Positions 27,061-35,821 are shown, counted from the first letter of the stretch. The stretch: 64,000 nucleotides of DNA from Sphingomonadales bacterium (GCA_016721875.1 JADKHG010000001.1:248001-312000); one strand, 5' to 3'. A program made the numbers and translations. Notes: generated by a model from the sequence alone, not told the origin.

Positions 27061-27086
27061 GTAACCTCCGGCGCATTTGCAGCGAA
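27061..27086 (+). promoter_or_regulatory. SigF-type ECF promoter of the bufferin operon
   Basis: GTAACC at 27061-27066 and CGAA at 27083-27086 are separated by exactly 16 bases. This is the GTAACC-N16-CGAA pattern I recall for Caulobacter SigF-dependent promoters. It lies 77 bp before the bufA start, and a sigma factor of this type is encoded in the same operon, implying autoregulation. Confidence 0.8.
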
Positions 27087-27162
27087 CCGGGTGATGAGGC
27101 ACCTGCAAAGTGTCTTTCTGGTCCAACCCCGGGCCTCCCCTATGATCAAATCCGGAGGATTT

Positions 27163-27453
27163 ATGTCTGTATCCATTTTGAAAATCGCAGCCGCCGCCGC
27201 TGCTTTGTCGGCCGCTGCGTCGATCGCAACCGCCCCCGCCACTGCCGCCAAACCTGCCAAGGAAAAATGCTATGGCGTTGCTATGGCTGGCAAAAATGAT
27301 TGTGCGGCTGGCCCCGGCACAAGCTGCGCTGGCACCTCGACCACCGACTATCAGGGCAATGCCTGGAAATATGTCGCCAAGGGCAAATGCAAGAAAATGG
27401 GCGGCACGCTGACGGCCCATGCTGGCAATGCAAAGCCGGTTCCGATGCGCTGA
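27163..27453 (+). CDS. bufA: Bufferin precursor peptide BufA1 (DUF2282)
   Basis: A 96-residue secreted peptide. The ATG follows GGAGGATTT. The N-terminal signal peptide (SILKIAAAAAALSAAASIA, cleavage near APATA-A) is followed by the DUF2282 core with four Cys at residues 36, 47, 55 and 76: KEKCYG, GKNDCAAG, TSCAGT and GKCKK. DUF2282 proteins are the precursors of bufferins, peptides whose cysteines are modified by MNIO enzymes and which bind copper in the periplasm. It is the first gene of a six-gene operon behind a SigF-type promoter. Confidence 0.93.
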   Translation: MSVSILKIAAAAAALSAAASIATAPATAAKPAKEKCYGVAMAGKNDCAAGPGTSCAGTSTTDYQGNAWKYVAKGKCKKMGGTLTAHAGNAKPVPMR

Positions 27454-27474
27454 ATTCAGCGCTAAGCTTTGCGG

Positions 27475-28355
27475 ATGGATAAAGTTGCTTCTGTGGCTCC
27501 GGACCGGACTGCCCTCCCCCCCTGTGCAGGAATCGGGCTGAAGCCGCTGCACTATGAAGCAATTCTCGATCCCGATTGCCCCTCGGGTCGCCCCGCCTGG
27601 GTCGAGTCCATCCGCAAAACTATTATTGTGATGGCGGACCGCTGCATCGCTGGCTGTCCGCCATTGCAGAGCAATTGCCGTTGAGTTTCCATTCGGTGGG
27701 GTTGTCGCTTGGCTCAGCCAATGGCCTGATCGACGATCAGCTCGAAAAGCTGGCGCAGTTGTGCGACCGATATCAACCCGCCATGGTTTCCGACCATCTG
27801 AGCTTTAGCGGCAACGCGCACGACCGTTTCGCCGATTTGCTGCCGCTGCCCTACACAAATGCAATGCTCGATCATTTTGCCGCACAGGTTGACCGTGTGC
27901 AGCAACGATTGGGGCGTCGGATGCTGATCGAAAATCCATCCTGCTATCTGGCCTATGCGCATAATGACATGGATGAGACCGCGTTTCTCGCGCGGCTGGT
28001 AAAGCGTACCGGTTGCGGACTGTTGCTCGACATCAACAATATCGTGGTAACCACCGGCAATCTGGGCGGAACCGCGCAGGACTATCTCGCGGCGATTGAT
28101 CCCGATTGGGTTGGAGAAATCCATCTCGCCGGACACGCCACCGAAATCCACGACAGCGGACCGCTTTATATCGACGATCATGGTAGCCCGGTGGGCGACA
28201 TAGCCTGGGATTTATACCGCGACTTTATCGCGGCCCACGGTCCCAAGCCCACGCTGATCGAATGGGATACCGAGGTACCGGACTATGCGACGCTAATGGC
28301 AGAAGCCGATAAGGCGCAAAGCATTTTGGTGGAAAACAGCCATGCTTTCGCTTGA
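27475..28355 (+). CDS. bufB: BufB, DUF692 (MNIO) peptide-modifying oxidase, frameshifted
   Basis: A multinuclear non-heme iron-dependent oxidase (MNIO) that modifies bufferin cysteines. The frame from ATG 27475 reads AGIGLKPLHYEAILD, then breaks after GTCGAG (27601-27606). One missing G there restores WVEVHPQNYYCDGGP and the rest. Family residues follow: VSDHLSFSG, LIENPSCYLAY, LLLDINNIVVTTGN, EIHLAGHA, DDHGSPVGD and LIEWDTEVPD, containing the His/Asp/Glu/Asn iron ligands. The repaired length is about 293 residues, normal for DUF692. It overlaps bufC by 14 bases. Confidence 0.92.
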
Positions 28356-29067
28356 AGCCATTGAGGCGAAGTTTATCGACACGATTAACAATGGCCCCGA
28401 CGTGCTTGATCCTGCACTGTTTGCAGGCCCGCTTGACCGTGTTTTGATCGGGCTGAAAACGCATGCCAATACCATTAGCCACGCGCGCTTGACCGCGCTG
28501 GAGGCGACTTTCCCGCGGCTGCTGGAGCATCTGGGTCAGCAAAAGTTCAACCTATTGTCGCGTTCCTATATCGAGACGAAAGTCACAAGGGCTTTGGACA
28601 ATAATGCGATCGGGCAAGGATTTGCCGATTTTCTCGATACGAATGGATGTCCCACACAGACGAGCGAATTGGCGCAGATCGAATGGGCGTGGCTCGAAAG
28701 CTATCATGCCGCCGAGGCTGAACCCTTTGCGCTGGACCGGCTGGCGGGTTTGTCCGAAGCGGAGGTGATGGAGCAAATTGTCGGTTGGCACCCTGCAACG
28801 CGGCTGACCCCAACACGCGCGGCGATTGCTCCCGCGCTGCGCGAACTGGCCGATTACAGCACCGCCGCCGTGTTGATCGTCCGTCCCCACGCCGAAGTGC
28901 GCTTGCTTCCGCTTGACGAAGTGAAAAGCGTGGTGGCGCAACTTGCGCAAAAAACTGCAACCATCGGTAACCTTTTGACCCTCGTCACCGAACAGCCGGG
29001 TGAAGCCGACCCAATCGGGCCGGTACTGACCCTGATCGGTGCGGGTGCATTGATCGCGATGGAGTGA
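28342..29067 (+). CDS. bufC: BufC, DUF2063 partner of the MNIO enzyme
   Basis: A 241-residue protein with an N-terminal DUF2063 helical domain (NNGPDVLDPALFAGPLDRVL, then HANTISHARLTALEATFPRL and a YIE segment). DUF2063 proteins act as substrate-recognition partners of MNIO enzymes in bufferin and related pathways. The C-terminal part (STAAVLIVRPHAEVRLLPLD) matches the mixed alpha/beta second domain. The start overlaps bufB, so the two are co-translated. Confidence 0.9.
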   Translation: MLSLEAIEAKFIDTINNGPDVLDPALFAGPLDRVLIGLKTHANTISHARLTALEATFPRLLEHLGQQKFNLLSRSYIETKVTRALDNNAIGQGFADFLDTNGCPTQTSELAQIEWAWLESYHAAEAEPFALDRLAGLSEAEVMEQIVGWHPATRLTPTRAAIAPALRELADYSTAAVLIVRPHAEVRLLPLDEVKSVVAQLAQKTATIGNLLTLVTEQPGEADPIGPVLTLIGAGALIAME

Positions 29068-29070
29068 CCA

Positions 29071-29533
29071 ATGCTGGAAAAACTGACCCGCCCCTATGAC
29101 CGGATTGTCGCGCTGCTCTCGTCGCGCTGGGCAGAGATCGCTAATGCTGTTCGTGCGCGTAGCGCTTGCCGGGATATTTTGGCGGTCAGGACAGACCAAA
29201 GTTGAGGAAGGCAGCCTGTTGTCGGTCAGCGAGAATACGCTGTACCAATTTGCTGATGATCCGTTCAACAAATTGCCCTTGCTGCCCGCAGAATTTGCCG
29301 CGCATTTGACAACCTATGCCGAGCATCTGTTGCCTATCCTGCTGGTCGCCGGGCTGTTCACCCGGCTGTCGGCCTTGGCGCTGCTCGGCATGACATTGGT
29401 CATCCAGATTTTCATTTTCCCTGACGCATGGTGGCCAGTGCACAGCCTGTGGGTCGCACTAGCGCTGGTGCTGATCGTGCGCGGGGGTGGCGACCTGTCT
29501 CTGGACAAGTTGCTGACCGGTCGCCGCACTTGA
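29071..29533 (+). CDS. bufD: BufD, DoxX-family membrane protein, frameshifted
   Basis: A DoxX-type four-helix membrane protein, the fourth gene in most bufferin operons. From ATG 29071 the frame reads MLEKLTRPYDRIVALLSSRW. It must shift at AA 29143-29144 (one extra A) to continue MLFVRVALAGIFWRSGQTKV and the membrane segments LLPILLVAGLFTRLSALALL and PVHSLWVALALVLIV. GRTKVE-like and FPDAWW motifs fit DoxX. The repaired length is about 153 residues. The stop overlaps the TTG start of the sigma factor (TTGA). Confidence 0.88.
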
Positions 29534-30057
29534 TTGCCAATGAGGAAAGCCTGCGCCGCCTGATGCGCCTGTCGCAAACGGGCGACAAGCAGGCCTATGC
29601 CGTGCTGCTGGAGCAATGCGGGCGCTGGCTGGGCCGCTATTTCCGGCAAAAGATTGCGGCGGACGCCATCGATGATCTGGTGCAGGAAACGCTGATTTCG
29701 CTACACCGAAAGCGCGCAAGCTACGACCCTGCCCGCCCCTTCCTGCCCTGGCTTGCTGCGATAGCGCGTTACCGTTGGGTCGACCGACTGCGGCAGGGAT
29801 ATCGAAATCACGCCGAGGCGCTGGAACATAATGATGTGTCCGAAGACAGCCATGAAGAGGTCGTCGCCGCCCGGATCAGCATCGACCGCCTGCTTGATCT
29901 CATTCCCGATGCACAGGCTACAGCGATACGCTGCGTCAAGATCGAAGGTCTGAGCATCACCGAAACATGCCAGCGCACCGGACAATCCGAGGCGCTGGTC
30001 AAAGTTAATATCCATCGCGGACTCAAGAAGCTGTCCGTGTTAGTTGAGAGTGAATAA
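29530..30057 (+). CDS. sigF: ECF sigma factor, SigF-like
   Basis: A 175-residue extracytoplasmic-function sigma factor. Region 2 is RRLMRLSQTGDKQAYAVLLE through DDLVQETLISLHRKRASYDP and FLPWLAAIARYRWVDRLR; region 4 is LLDLIPDAQATAIRCVKIEG with the helix-turn-helix LSITETCQRTGQSEALVKVN. The start is TTG 29530, overlapping the bufD stop. It precedes nrsF, its likely membrane anti-sigma factor, and its probable promoter type (GTAACC-N16-CGAA) lies in front of bufA. Confidence 0.92.
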   Translation: MIANEESLRRLMRLSQTGDKQAYAVLLEQCGRWLGRYFRQKIAADAIDDLVQETLISLHRKRASYDPARPFLPWLAAIARYRWVDRLRQGYRNHAEALEHNDVSEDSHEEVVAARISIDRLLDLIPDAQATAIRCVKIEGLSITETCQRTGQSEALVKVNIHRGLKKLSVLVESE

Positions 30058-30058
30058 G

Positions 30059-30694
30059 ATGAAACAGGGTTTTGACATTGCATCTTTGGTTGACGAACTG
30101 GAGCCGGTACGCCCGTTACGGATTGGCCGCGCCATATTGGCTGTCGGTGCTATCGTTGTATCCGCGATGGCATTGATCATCCTGTCGCGCGGGGTGCGCG
30201 CCGATGTGATGGCGGGAGAACCCGATCCGATGTTCCTGATTCGTGGCGGGCTGTTGCTGCTACTCGGCAGCGGCTGCGGCTGGGCCGTTCTTGGCATGGC
30301 CAGCCCTTCGGTTGGCAAACCGGCCCAGGCATGGAAAATGGCAATCGCCGCCGCCGCGCTGGTGCCGCTTGCTGCACTGGTTGTGGCGATGACCGGGCGG
30401 ACCGAAGTGGCGATGGCGAATATGCTTTACGGCCTCGACTGCATGGCATCCAGCGGCATCGGTGCACTGGCGGTTGCCGTGCCGATGGTGCTGTGGCTGC
30501 GCCGTGGCGCGCCGACATCGCCGGAACGCGCGGGCTGGCTGACCGGGGTCGCTTCGGGCGGACTGGGCGCCTTTGCCTATGGGCTGCACTGCCCGTTTAA
30601 CGATCTGGTCTATATCGGCTTATGGTATTCGCTGGCGGTCGGTATTTGCGCAGTGCTGGGACGGTTGGTGGTGCCGAAGTTGATCCGGTGGTAG
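30059..30694 (+). CDS. nrsF: NrsF, DUF1109 membrane anti-sigma factor
   Basis: A 211-residue protein with six hydrophobic segments. The two conserved cysteine motifs of NrsF/DUF1109 are present as YGLDCMASS and YGLHCPFND. In Caulobacter NrsF holds SigF at the membrane and senses metal or oxidative stress through these cysteines. It starts one base after the sigma factor stop. The neighbouring bufferin genes suggest the pair controls the peptide genes in response to copper. Confidence 0.9.
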   Translation: MKQGFDIASLVDELEPVRPLRIGRAILAVGAIVVSAMALIILSRGVRADVMAGEPDPMFLIRGGLLLLLGSGCGWAVLGMASPSVGKPAQAWKMAIAAAALVPLAALVVAMTGRTEVAMANMLYGLDCMASSGIGALAVAVPMVLWLRRGAPTSPERAGWLTGVASGGLGAFAYGLHCPFNDLVYIGLWYSLAVGICAVLGRLVVPKLIRW

Positions 30695-30719
30695 TCAGCT
30701 GCGCACCTTAACCAGATCT

Positions 30720-30791
30720 CGTCATCCTGAACTTGTTTCAGGATAACGAACTGAAGGTCGCGTGTTATCCCGAAACAAGTTCGGGATGACG
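30720..30791. repeat. Long inverted repeat between nrsF and hisF
   Basis: Two 25-nt arms (30720-30744 and 30767-30791) match at 23 of 25 positions after inversion; the left arm begins CGTCATCCTGAACTTG. It lies between two convergent genes and could act as a bidirectional terminator. This is a common intergenic palindrome type in Alphaproteobacteria. Confidence 0.8.
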
Positions 30792-30803
30792 AAAGAAAAA
30801 GGT

Positions 30804-31571
30804 TCAGTGCCGCGCAGGAAGTCCGGCTGCTCGCAAAGCTTCATGCGCCTCGGCAATGCTGTAGGTCCCGAAATGGAAGATGGAGGCCGCGAGCACTGCG
30901 CTGGCATGGCCCTTGGTCACGCCTTCGACCAGATGATCGAGCGTCCCCACACCGCCTGATGCCACCACGGGCACATCAACGGCATCGGATATGGTGCGGG
31001 TTAGATCGAGGTCGAACCCGGCCTTTGTCCCGTCGCGGTCCATGCTAGTGACGAGCAGTTCGCCAGCGCCCAGTTGCGCGAGCCGCACCGCATGTTCAAC
31101 CGCATCAACCCCGGTTGGCTTACGCCCGCCATGGGTGAAGATTTCCCAGCCGTCGCGACCATCGGACCAGCGTTTGGCATCGACCGAGCCGACGACGCAC
31201 TGGCTGCCAAAACGCTCGGCAATATCCGCCACAACCTCGGGCCGCGCCACCGCCGCGCTGTTCACAGCGACCTTGTCCGCCCCCGCGAGCAGCAATGCGC
31301 GAGCGTCCTCGGCACCACGCACCCCGCCGCCGACAGTCAGCGGCATGAAGCACACCTCGGCCGTGCGCCGCACCACATCGAGGATGGTATCACGCCCCTC
31401 ATGGCTGGCCGTTATGTCGAGAAAGCACAGCTCGTCCGCCCCCGCCGCATCATAGGCTTGCGCTTGCTCGACCGGATCGCCGGCATCGCGCAGATCGACA
31501 AAATTGACGCCCTTGACCACCCGGCCATTGGCGACGTCAAGGCAGGGAATAACGCGGATGCGGACGGTCAT
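30804..31571 (-). CDS. hisF: Imidazole glycerol phosphate synthase, cyclase subunit
   Basis: HisF, 255 residues, a TIM-barrel that uses HisH-made ammonia to form IGP and AICAR in histidine synthesis. The start MTVRIRVIPCLDVANGRVV, the catalytic Asp in PCLDV, the phosphate-binding LTVGGGVRGAEDA, and VTSMDRDGTKAGFD with the second catalytic Asp are all present. It is the last gene of the hisB-hisH-hisA cluster, separated from hisA by a small membrane ORF. Confidence 0.97.
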   Translation of the reverse strand: MTVRIRVIPCLDVANGRVVKGVNFVDLRDAGDPVEQAQAYDAAGADELCFLDITASHEGRDTILDVVRRTAEVCFMPLTVGGGVRGAEDARALLLAGADKVAVNSAAVARPEVVADIAERFGSQCVVGSVDAKRWSDGRDGWEIFTHGGRKPTGVDAVEHAVRLAQLGAGELLVTSMDRDGTKAGFDLDLTRTISDAVDVPVVASGGVGTLDHLVEGVTKGHASAVLAASIFHFGTYSIAEAHEALRAAGLPARH

Positions 31572-31574
31572 TGT

Positions 31575-31766
31575 TTAAATCTTACTAACAAAATCGGTGA
31601 GCACTTTGATCGACATCGCTATTACCAACAAAAACCAAACTATGTGCAACCAGTAAAGTTTGGGATTTATGTGACGTTCCCAATTTTTGTAACCCCACTT
31701 AACATTGCCCGTTCGCAAGCTGTTAAACGTATATACGGAAAAGATAGCCGCGGATACTGCTGACAT
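31575..31766 (-). CDS. Small two-helix membrane protein in the his operon
   Basis: A 63-residue predicted membrane protein (MSAVSAAIFSVYTFNSLRTG, then LYWLHIVWFLLVIAMSIKVL). The ATG overlaps the hisA stop (TGATG), so it is likely coupled to hisA. The composition is much more AT-rich than hisA or hisF. No known histidine role; probably an inserted gene. No family is recognised with confidence. Confidence 0.65.
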   Translation of the reverse strand: MSAVSAAIFSVYTFNSLRTGNVKWGYKNWERHINPKLYWLHIVWFLLVIAMSIKVLTDFVSKI

Positions 31767-32510
31767 CAGCAACAATCGCCATCGGCCAACCTCATGTCCC
31801 TATTCGCCATCGCAATCGCCGTCGCCAGATCAAGCCGCCCGTCATAAATCGCGCGTCCTGTAATCACGCCCTCAATTCCGTCATTCGCGTAAAGGCTCCA
31901 GCATTCTGATGTCATCAAGCCCTTCACGCCGCCCGATGCAATCACCGGGATTTGTACCGACCGCGCCAGATCAACCGTTGCCTCGATATTGCAGCCGGTC
32001 AGCATGCCGTCGCGGCCGACATCGGTGAACAAGCAGGCTGGCGACGCCCGCATCCTCAAACCGCCGCGCCAGATCAACCACGGGCATGTCGGATTTCTCC
32101 GCCCAGCCCTCGGTCGCGACAAAGCCGTCGCGCGCGTCGCTGCCGTTTTCAAATTCGCGCGCCATATCCTTAACGAATTGCGGGTCCTTGAGCGCCGCCG
32201 TGCCGATCACCAGCCGCGCCACGCCCAGATCGAACCAGCGTTCGACCGTCTCAACATTGCGGATGCCGCCGCCGAGTTGCACATAGCCGGGGAAATTCTC
32301 GATAATATATTCGACCGCCTCGGCATTTTCGGGCTTGCCCGCAAAGGCACCATCCAGATCGACAACATGCAGATGCTCGGCCCCGGCCTCCGCAAAGAGC
32401 AACGCCTGCGCAGCCGGATCGTCGGCATAGACGGTCGCGCGGTCCATATCGCCCTCGGCCAAGCGCACGACTTCGCCGCCCTTCAGGTCGATTGCTGGGA
32501 ATACGATCAT
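31766..32510 (-). CDS. hisA: HisA isomerase, frame broken by three indels
   Basis: ProFAR isomerase (HisA) of histidine synthesis. MIVFPAIDLKGGEVVRL includes the catalytic Asp8-type residue. YVQLGGGIRNVETV, FTDVGRDGMLTG with the second catalytic Asp, IPVIASGGVKGL and VITGRAIYDGRLDL follow. Three breaks are needed to read the whole: an extra base at 32030, a missing G after the GGCTTG near 31914 and an extra A near 31885. The repaired length is about 247 residues, normal. ATG overlaps the hisH stop (ATGA). Three independent errors in an essential pathway gene argue for sequencing faults. Confidence 0.92.
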
Positions 32511-33124
32511 GGTGCCCACTCCAGAAAATGTTGCAATGTGGCGATGCCATAGCTCTGGCTTTTTTCAGGGTGAAATTGCACCCCCAATATATTGCCGCGC
32601 GCTACCGCTGCTGTGATTGGCCCGCCATGATCGGTCGTCGCCAGCACATCTGCCGGGCCAGTGGCATCGAAATGGTAGCTGTGCAGGAAATAGGCTTCAC
32701 CCGACTGCACCACCGGATGGTCGCCCGAAACCACAACATCATTCCAGCCCATATGTGGCACTTTCAGCATGGGTGCGGGTTCGATGGCGCGCACCGTTCC
32801 GCCTATCCAGCCAAGGCCCTGTGTGCTGCCATGCTCCACGCCTTCATCGGCGAGCAATTGCATCCCGACGCAAATGCCAAGGAATGGCGCACCTTCGCGG
32901 TGCACACGCTGCTCCAGCGCCGCGACCATCCCGTCAATCGCCGACAGGGCGCCCATGCAATGCGCAAAAGCACCAACGCCGGGGAGGACAACCCGGTCGG
33001 CCTTGGCGACACTATCGGGATCGGCTGTCACTGCGACATCGGTCGCCCCCGCCGCCGCAAGCGCATTCCGGACCGATTGCAAATTCCCCGCGCCATAGTC
33101 GATCAGCGCGATGCGATCAGCCAC
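32507..33124 (-). CDS. hisH: Imidazole glycerol phosphate synthase, glutaminase subunit
   Basis: HisH, 205 residues, a class I glutamine amidotransferase feeding ammonia to HisF. The nucleophile is in FLGICVGMQLL, and the His/Glu pair in VQFHPEKSQSYG. The start is GTG 33124 (ADRIALIDYGAGN), overlapping the hisB stop by eight bases. A longer frame to 33202 would run into hisB and is not used. Confidence 0.95.
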   Translation of the reverse strand: MADRIALIDYGAGNLQSVRNALAAAGATDVAVTADPDSVAKADRVVLPGVGAFAHCMGALSAIDGMVAALEQRVHREGAPFLGICVGMQLLADEGVEHGSTQGLGWIGGTVRAIEPAPMLKVPHMGWNDVVVSGDHPVVQSGEAYFLHSYHFDATGPADVLATTDHGGPITAAVARGNILGVQFHPEKSQSYGIATLQHFLEWAP

Positions 33125-33710
33125 CCAATATCCCCTTGGTCGACGGGATCGCACCGCCTTTGCGCGGATCAATCTCGACCGCCTGCCGCATTGCGCGGGC
33201 AAAGCCCTTGTAAATGCTCTCGGCGATATGGTGGTTGTTCTTGCCGTAGAGCAGCTCGATATGCAGCGTCAGCCCGACCGCATCGGCAATCGAGTGGAAC
33301 CAATGCTCGAACAATTCGGTGTCCATTTCGCCCAGCCGTTCCTGCGTGAACCCTGCACTCCACACAAAATAGGGGCCGACCGGATATATCCAGAGCAACA
33401 CGGGTCAGCGTTTCGTCCATCGGTGAATAGGCATGGCCATAGCGGACAATTCCGCCCTTATCGCCCAACGCCTGAACAATAGCCTGGCCGATGGCAATCG
33501 CGCTGTCTTCGGTCGTGTGGTGCTGGTCACATGCAGATCTCCCTCGATACGGCATGTGATGTCGATTAACGAATGGCGCGAGAATTGCTCAATCATATGG
33601 TCGAGAAAGCCGATGCCGGTGGCAATGTCATATTGCCCGGTGCCATCGAGGTTGACCGCGACATTAATCACGGTTTCCTTGGTGCTGCGATTGATCGAGG
33701 CGGTACGCAT
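33117..33710 (-). CDS. hisB: Imidazoleglycerol-phosphate dehydratase, two compensating indels
   Basis: Monofunctional HisB dehydratase. MRTASINRSTKETVINVAV and TGIGFLDHMIEQFSRHSLID are intact. The middle third (DQHHTTEDSAIAIGQA, then YGHAYSPMDETLTRVALDIS) is in another frame, and the end (YFVWSAGFTQERLGEMDTEL, NNHHIAESIYKGFAR) returns to the first. A missing G near 33535 and an extra C in the four-base run 33372-33375 explain it. The repaired length is 197 residues with both His-rich metal sites (QHHTTED, NNHHIAE) present. Confidence 0.93.
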
Positions 33711-33812
33711 GGAGCTGCGCTATAGGCAGATATCGGGCGTTGGCAAGACTGACGCTACGGCAATGCAACAAGCATCTTGATTTCGCTGCTTTCGCAGTCC
33801 ACGAAGGCGCGC

Positions 33813-34286
33813 ATGAGCGATGATGCACCCGACAGCCTGATTCCCTATGACGACGTTGTGCAAGAGGCACTGCGCGCGGTTGTGTGTCGCGTGCTCAGCG
33901 ATGTTGCAGTGCACGGCCTGCCCGGTGAGCATCATTTCTACATCACCTTCAAAACCCGCGCACCCGGCGTTGCCATCCCGACGCACCTAATGGAGCGTTT
34001 CCCCGACGAAATGACCATAGTGCTGCAGCACAAATATTGGGATTTGAAGGTCGAGGAGGACCATTTCGAGGTCGGACTGTCGTTCAGCCAAGTCCCGGCA
34101 CACCTCTACGTCCCCTATTCCGCACTCACCGCCTTTGTCGATCCGGCAGTCGATTTTGCGCTGCAATTTCAGGTTGATGGCGACGACGGCCCCGAACCGC
34201 ACGACGCCGCCGAAAATGACGAGCCGGTCTATGAGGCGGAAGATGGCTCCAATGTTGTGACGGTGGATTTCGGGCGGAAAAAGTGA
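33813..34286 (+). CDS. sspB: SspB family protein, ClpXP adaptor
   Basis: A 157-residue alphaproteobacterial SspB-type adaptor that delivers ssrA-tagged proteins to ClpXP. LIPYDDVVQEALRAVV, HFYITFKTRAPGVAIP and LQHKYWDLKVEEDHFEVGLS form the substrate-binding fold. An acidic linker follows, and the C-terminal VVTVDFGRKK fits the ClpX-binding tail. The ATG at 33813 (MSDDAPDSLIPY) is preferred over an upstream in-frame start at 33777. Confidence 0.88.
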   Translation: MSDDAPDSLIPYDDVVQEALRAVVCRVLSDVAVHGLPGEHHFYITFKTRAPGVAIPTHLMERFPDEMTIVLQHKYWDLKVEEDHFEVGLSFSQVPAHLYVPYSALTAFVDPAVDFALQFQVDGDDGPEPHDAAENDEPVYEAEDGSNVVTVDFGRKK

Positions 34287-34323
34287 CCCCTCGACAGGCT
34301 CAGGGCGAGCGGAAGGCGGAGTA
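34287..34323. repeat. Solo arm of an intergenic palindrome
   Basis: CGACAGGCTCAGGGCGA (34293-34309) shares the CTTCGACAGGCTCAG arm of the inverted repeat at 21315-21365. It fills the short gap between sspB and fumC. Confidence 0.5.
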
Positions 34324-35703
34324 ATGGTCACCCGCACCGAAACCGACAGCTTTGGCCCTATCGAGGTTCCCGCAGATTCCTATTGGGGTGCTCAAACACA
34401 GCGGAGTTTGACGAACTTTCCCTTCCCGCCACATGAGCGGATGCCGTTGGGGATTATCCATGCCCTGGCACTGGTGAAACAAGCGGCTTCGCGGGTTAAC
34501 CGCAAGCATGGATTGGACGCAAAGCTGGCCGATGCCATTGAAGCGGCAGCAGCCGAGGTGGTTGCGGGCCAACATGACGATCAGTTCCCGCTAACCATCT
34601 GGCAAACCGGCAGCGGCACCCAATCGAACATGAATGTCAACGAGGTGATCGCAGGCCGCGCCAATGAAATGCTGACAGGCACACGCGGCGGCAAGTCGCC
34701 GGTTCATCCCAATGACCATGTGAATATGAGCCAGTCTTCGAACGACAGTTTTCCGACGGCAATGCATATCGCTGCGGTTCTTGCTATGGCCGACAACTTG
34801 GAGCCTGCACTGCATGGCCTTATCGACAGTATCGAGGATAAGGTCGAAGCATGGAACTCAATTATCAAGATCGGTCGGACTCATCTTCAGGACGCCACAC
34901 CGATCACGCTAGGGCAAGAGTTTTCAGGATATGCAGCGCAGTTGCACGATTGCCTGTTTCGCATCTGGTATTGCAAGGAACAACTGTGGCGTCTTGCTCA
35001 AGGCGGCACGGCGGTTGGTACCGGCCTGAACGCACCCGAAAGCTTTGATCGTGATTTCTCAGACGAAGTCGCAGCTCTCACGGAAACTGGATTTCTGACG
35101 GACGAGAACAAATTTGCGGCTCTTGGCTCTCAAGATCGACTCGTAGATTTGTCCGGAGCACTCAACACCCTCGCCGTCGCCCTCACCAAAATCGCCAACG
35201 ACATCCGCCTGCTGGGGTCCGGCCCACGCTCAGGCCTCGGTGAGCTCAGCTTGCCCGAAAACGAACCCGGCAGCTCGATCATGCCGGGGAAGGTCAATCC
35301 GACCCAGTGCGAAATGCTGACGATGGTCGCGGCGCAAGTCATTGGCAATCATCAGGCGGTGACAGTGGGTGGGATGCAGGGACATCTGGAACTCAACGTG
35401 TTCAAGCCCTTGATCGGCGCCAATGTGCTGCGGTCAATTGAATTGCTGAGCATCGGTATGGAGACTTTCGCCAAAAATTGCGTCGAGGGGATCGAGCCCA
35501 ACCGCGCACGCATCGCCGAACTTGTCGAACGCTCACTGATGCTTGTCACCGCGCTCGCGCCTGTGATCGGCTATGACAATGCCGCGAAGATCGCCAAGCA
35601 CGCGCACGAAAACAGCCTGACGCTGAAACAGTCCGCGCTGGCGCTGGGGCTGGTTGACGAAGCCACCTTCGATGCCCATGTCAGGGCGGAAGATATGGTT
35701 TGA
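34324..35703 (+). CDS. fumC: Class II fumarate hydratase
   Basis: A 459-residue iron-independent fumarase of the TCA cycle. TETDSFGPIEVPADSYWGAQ is the usual start. TGSGTQSNMNVNEV, the active-site SSNDSFPTAMH and the signature GSSIMPGKVNP are present, with the length as expected. The stretch about 34840-35140 is less GC-rich than the flanks, but the frame is intact. Confidence 0.98.
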   Translation: MVTRTETDSFGPIEVPADSYWGAQTQRSLTNFPFPPHERMPLGIIHALALVKQAASRVNRKHGLDAKLADAIEAAAAEVVAGQHDDQFPLTIWQTGSGTQSNMNVNEVIAGRANEMLTGTRGGKSPVHPNDHVNMSQSSNDSFPTAMHIAAVLAMADNLEPALHGLIDSIEDKVEAWNSIIKIGRTHLQDATPITLGQEFSGYAAQLHDCLFRIWYCKEQLWRLAQGGTAVGTGLNAPESFDRDFSDEVAALTETGFLTDENKFAALGSQDRLVDLSGALNTLAVALTKIANDIRLLGSGPRSGLGELSLPENEPGSSIMPGKVNPTQCEMLTMVAAQVIGNHQAVTVGGMQGHLELNVFKPLIGANVLRSIELLSIGMETFAKNCVEGIEPNRARIAELVERSLMLVTALAPVIGYDNAAKIAKHAHENSLTLKQSALALGLVDEATFDAHVRAEDMV

Positions 35704-35821
35704 TTCCACGATAATGCGGCGCGCCACCTATTGGCAAACCGTCGCTGCAATGCTAAAATCCTGCCGGGTCGCACAGAAACGAAACGAAGTTTCGTTGATC
35801 GCCGCTGTAGGGGGACGTGCC

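Noticed and set aside
31766..33710. hisA and hisB as true pseudogenes
   Set aside because: All catalytic residues are kept, hisH and hisF are intact, and several indels compensate each other in homopolymers, which fits sequencing error better than decay.
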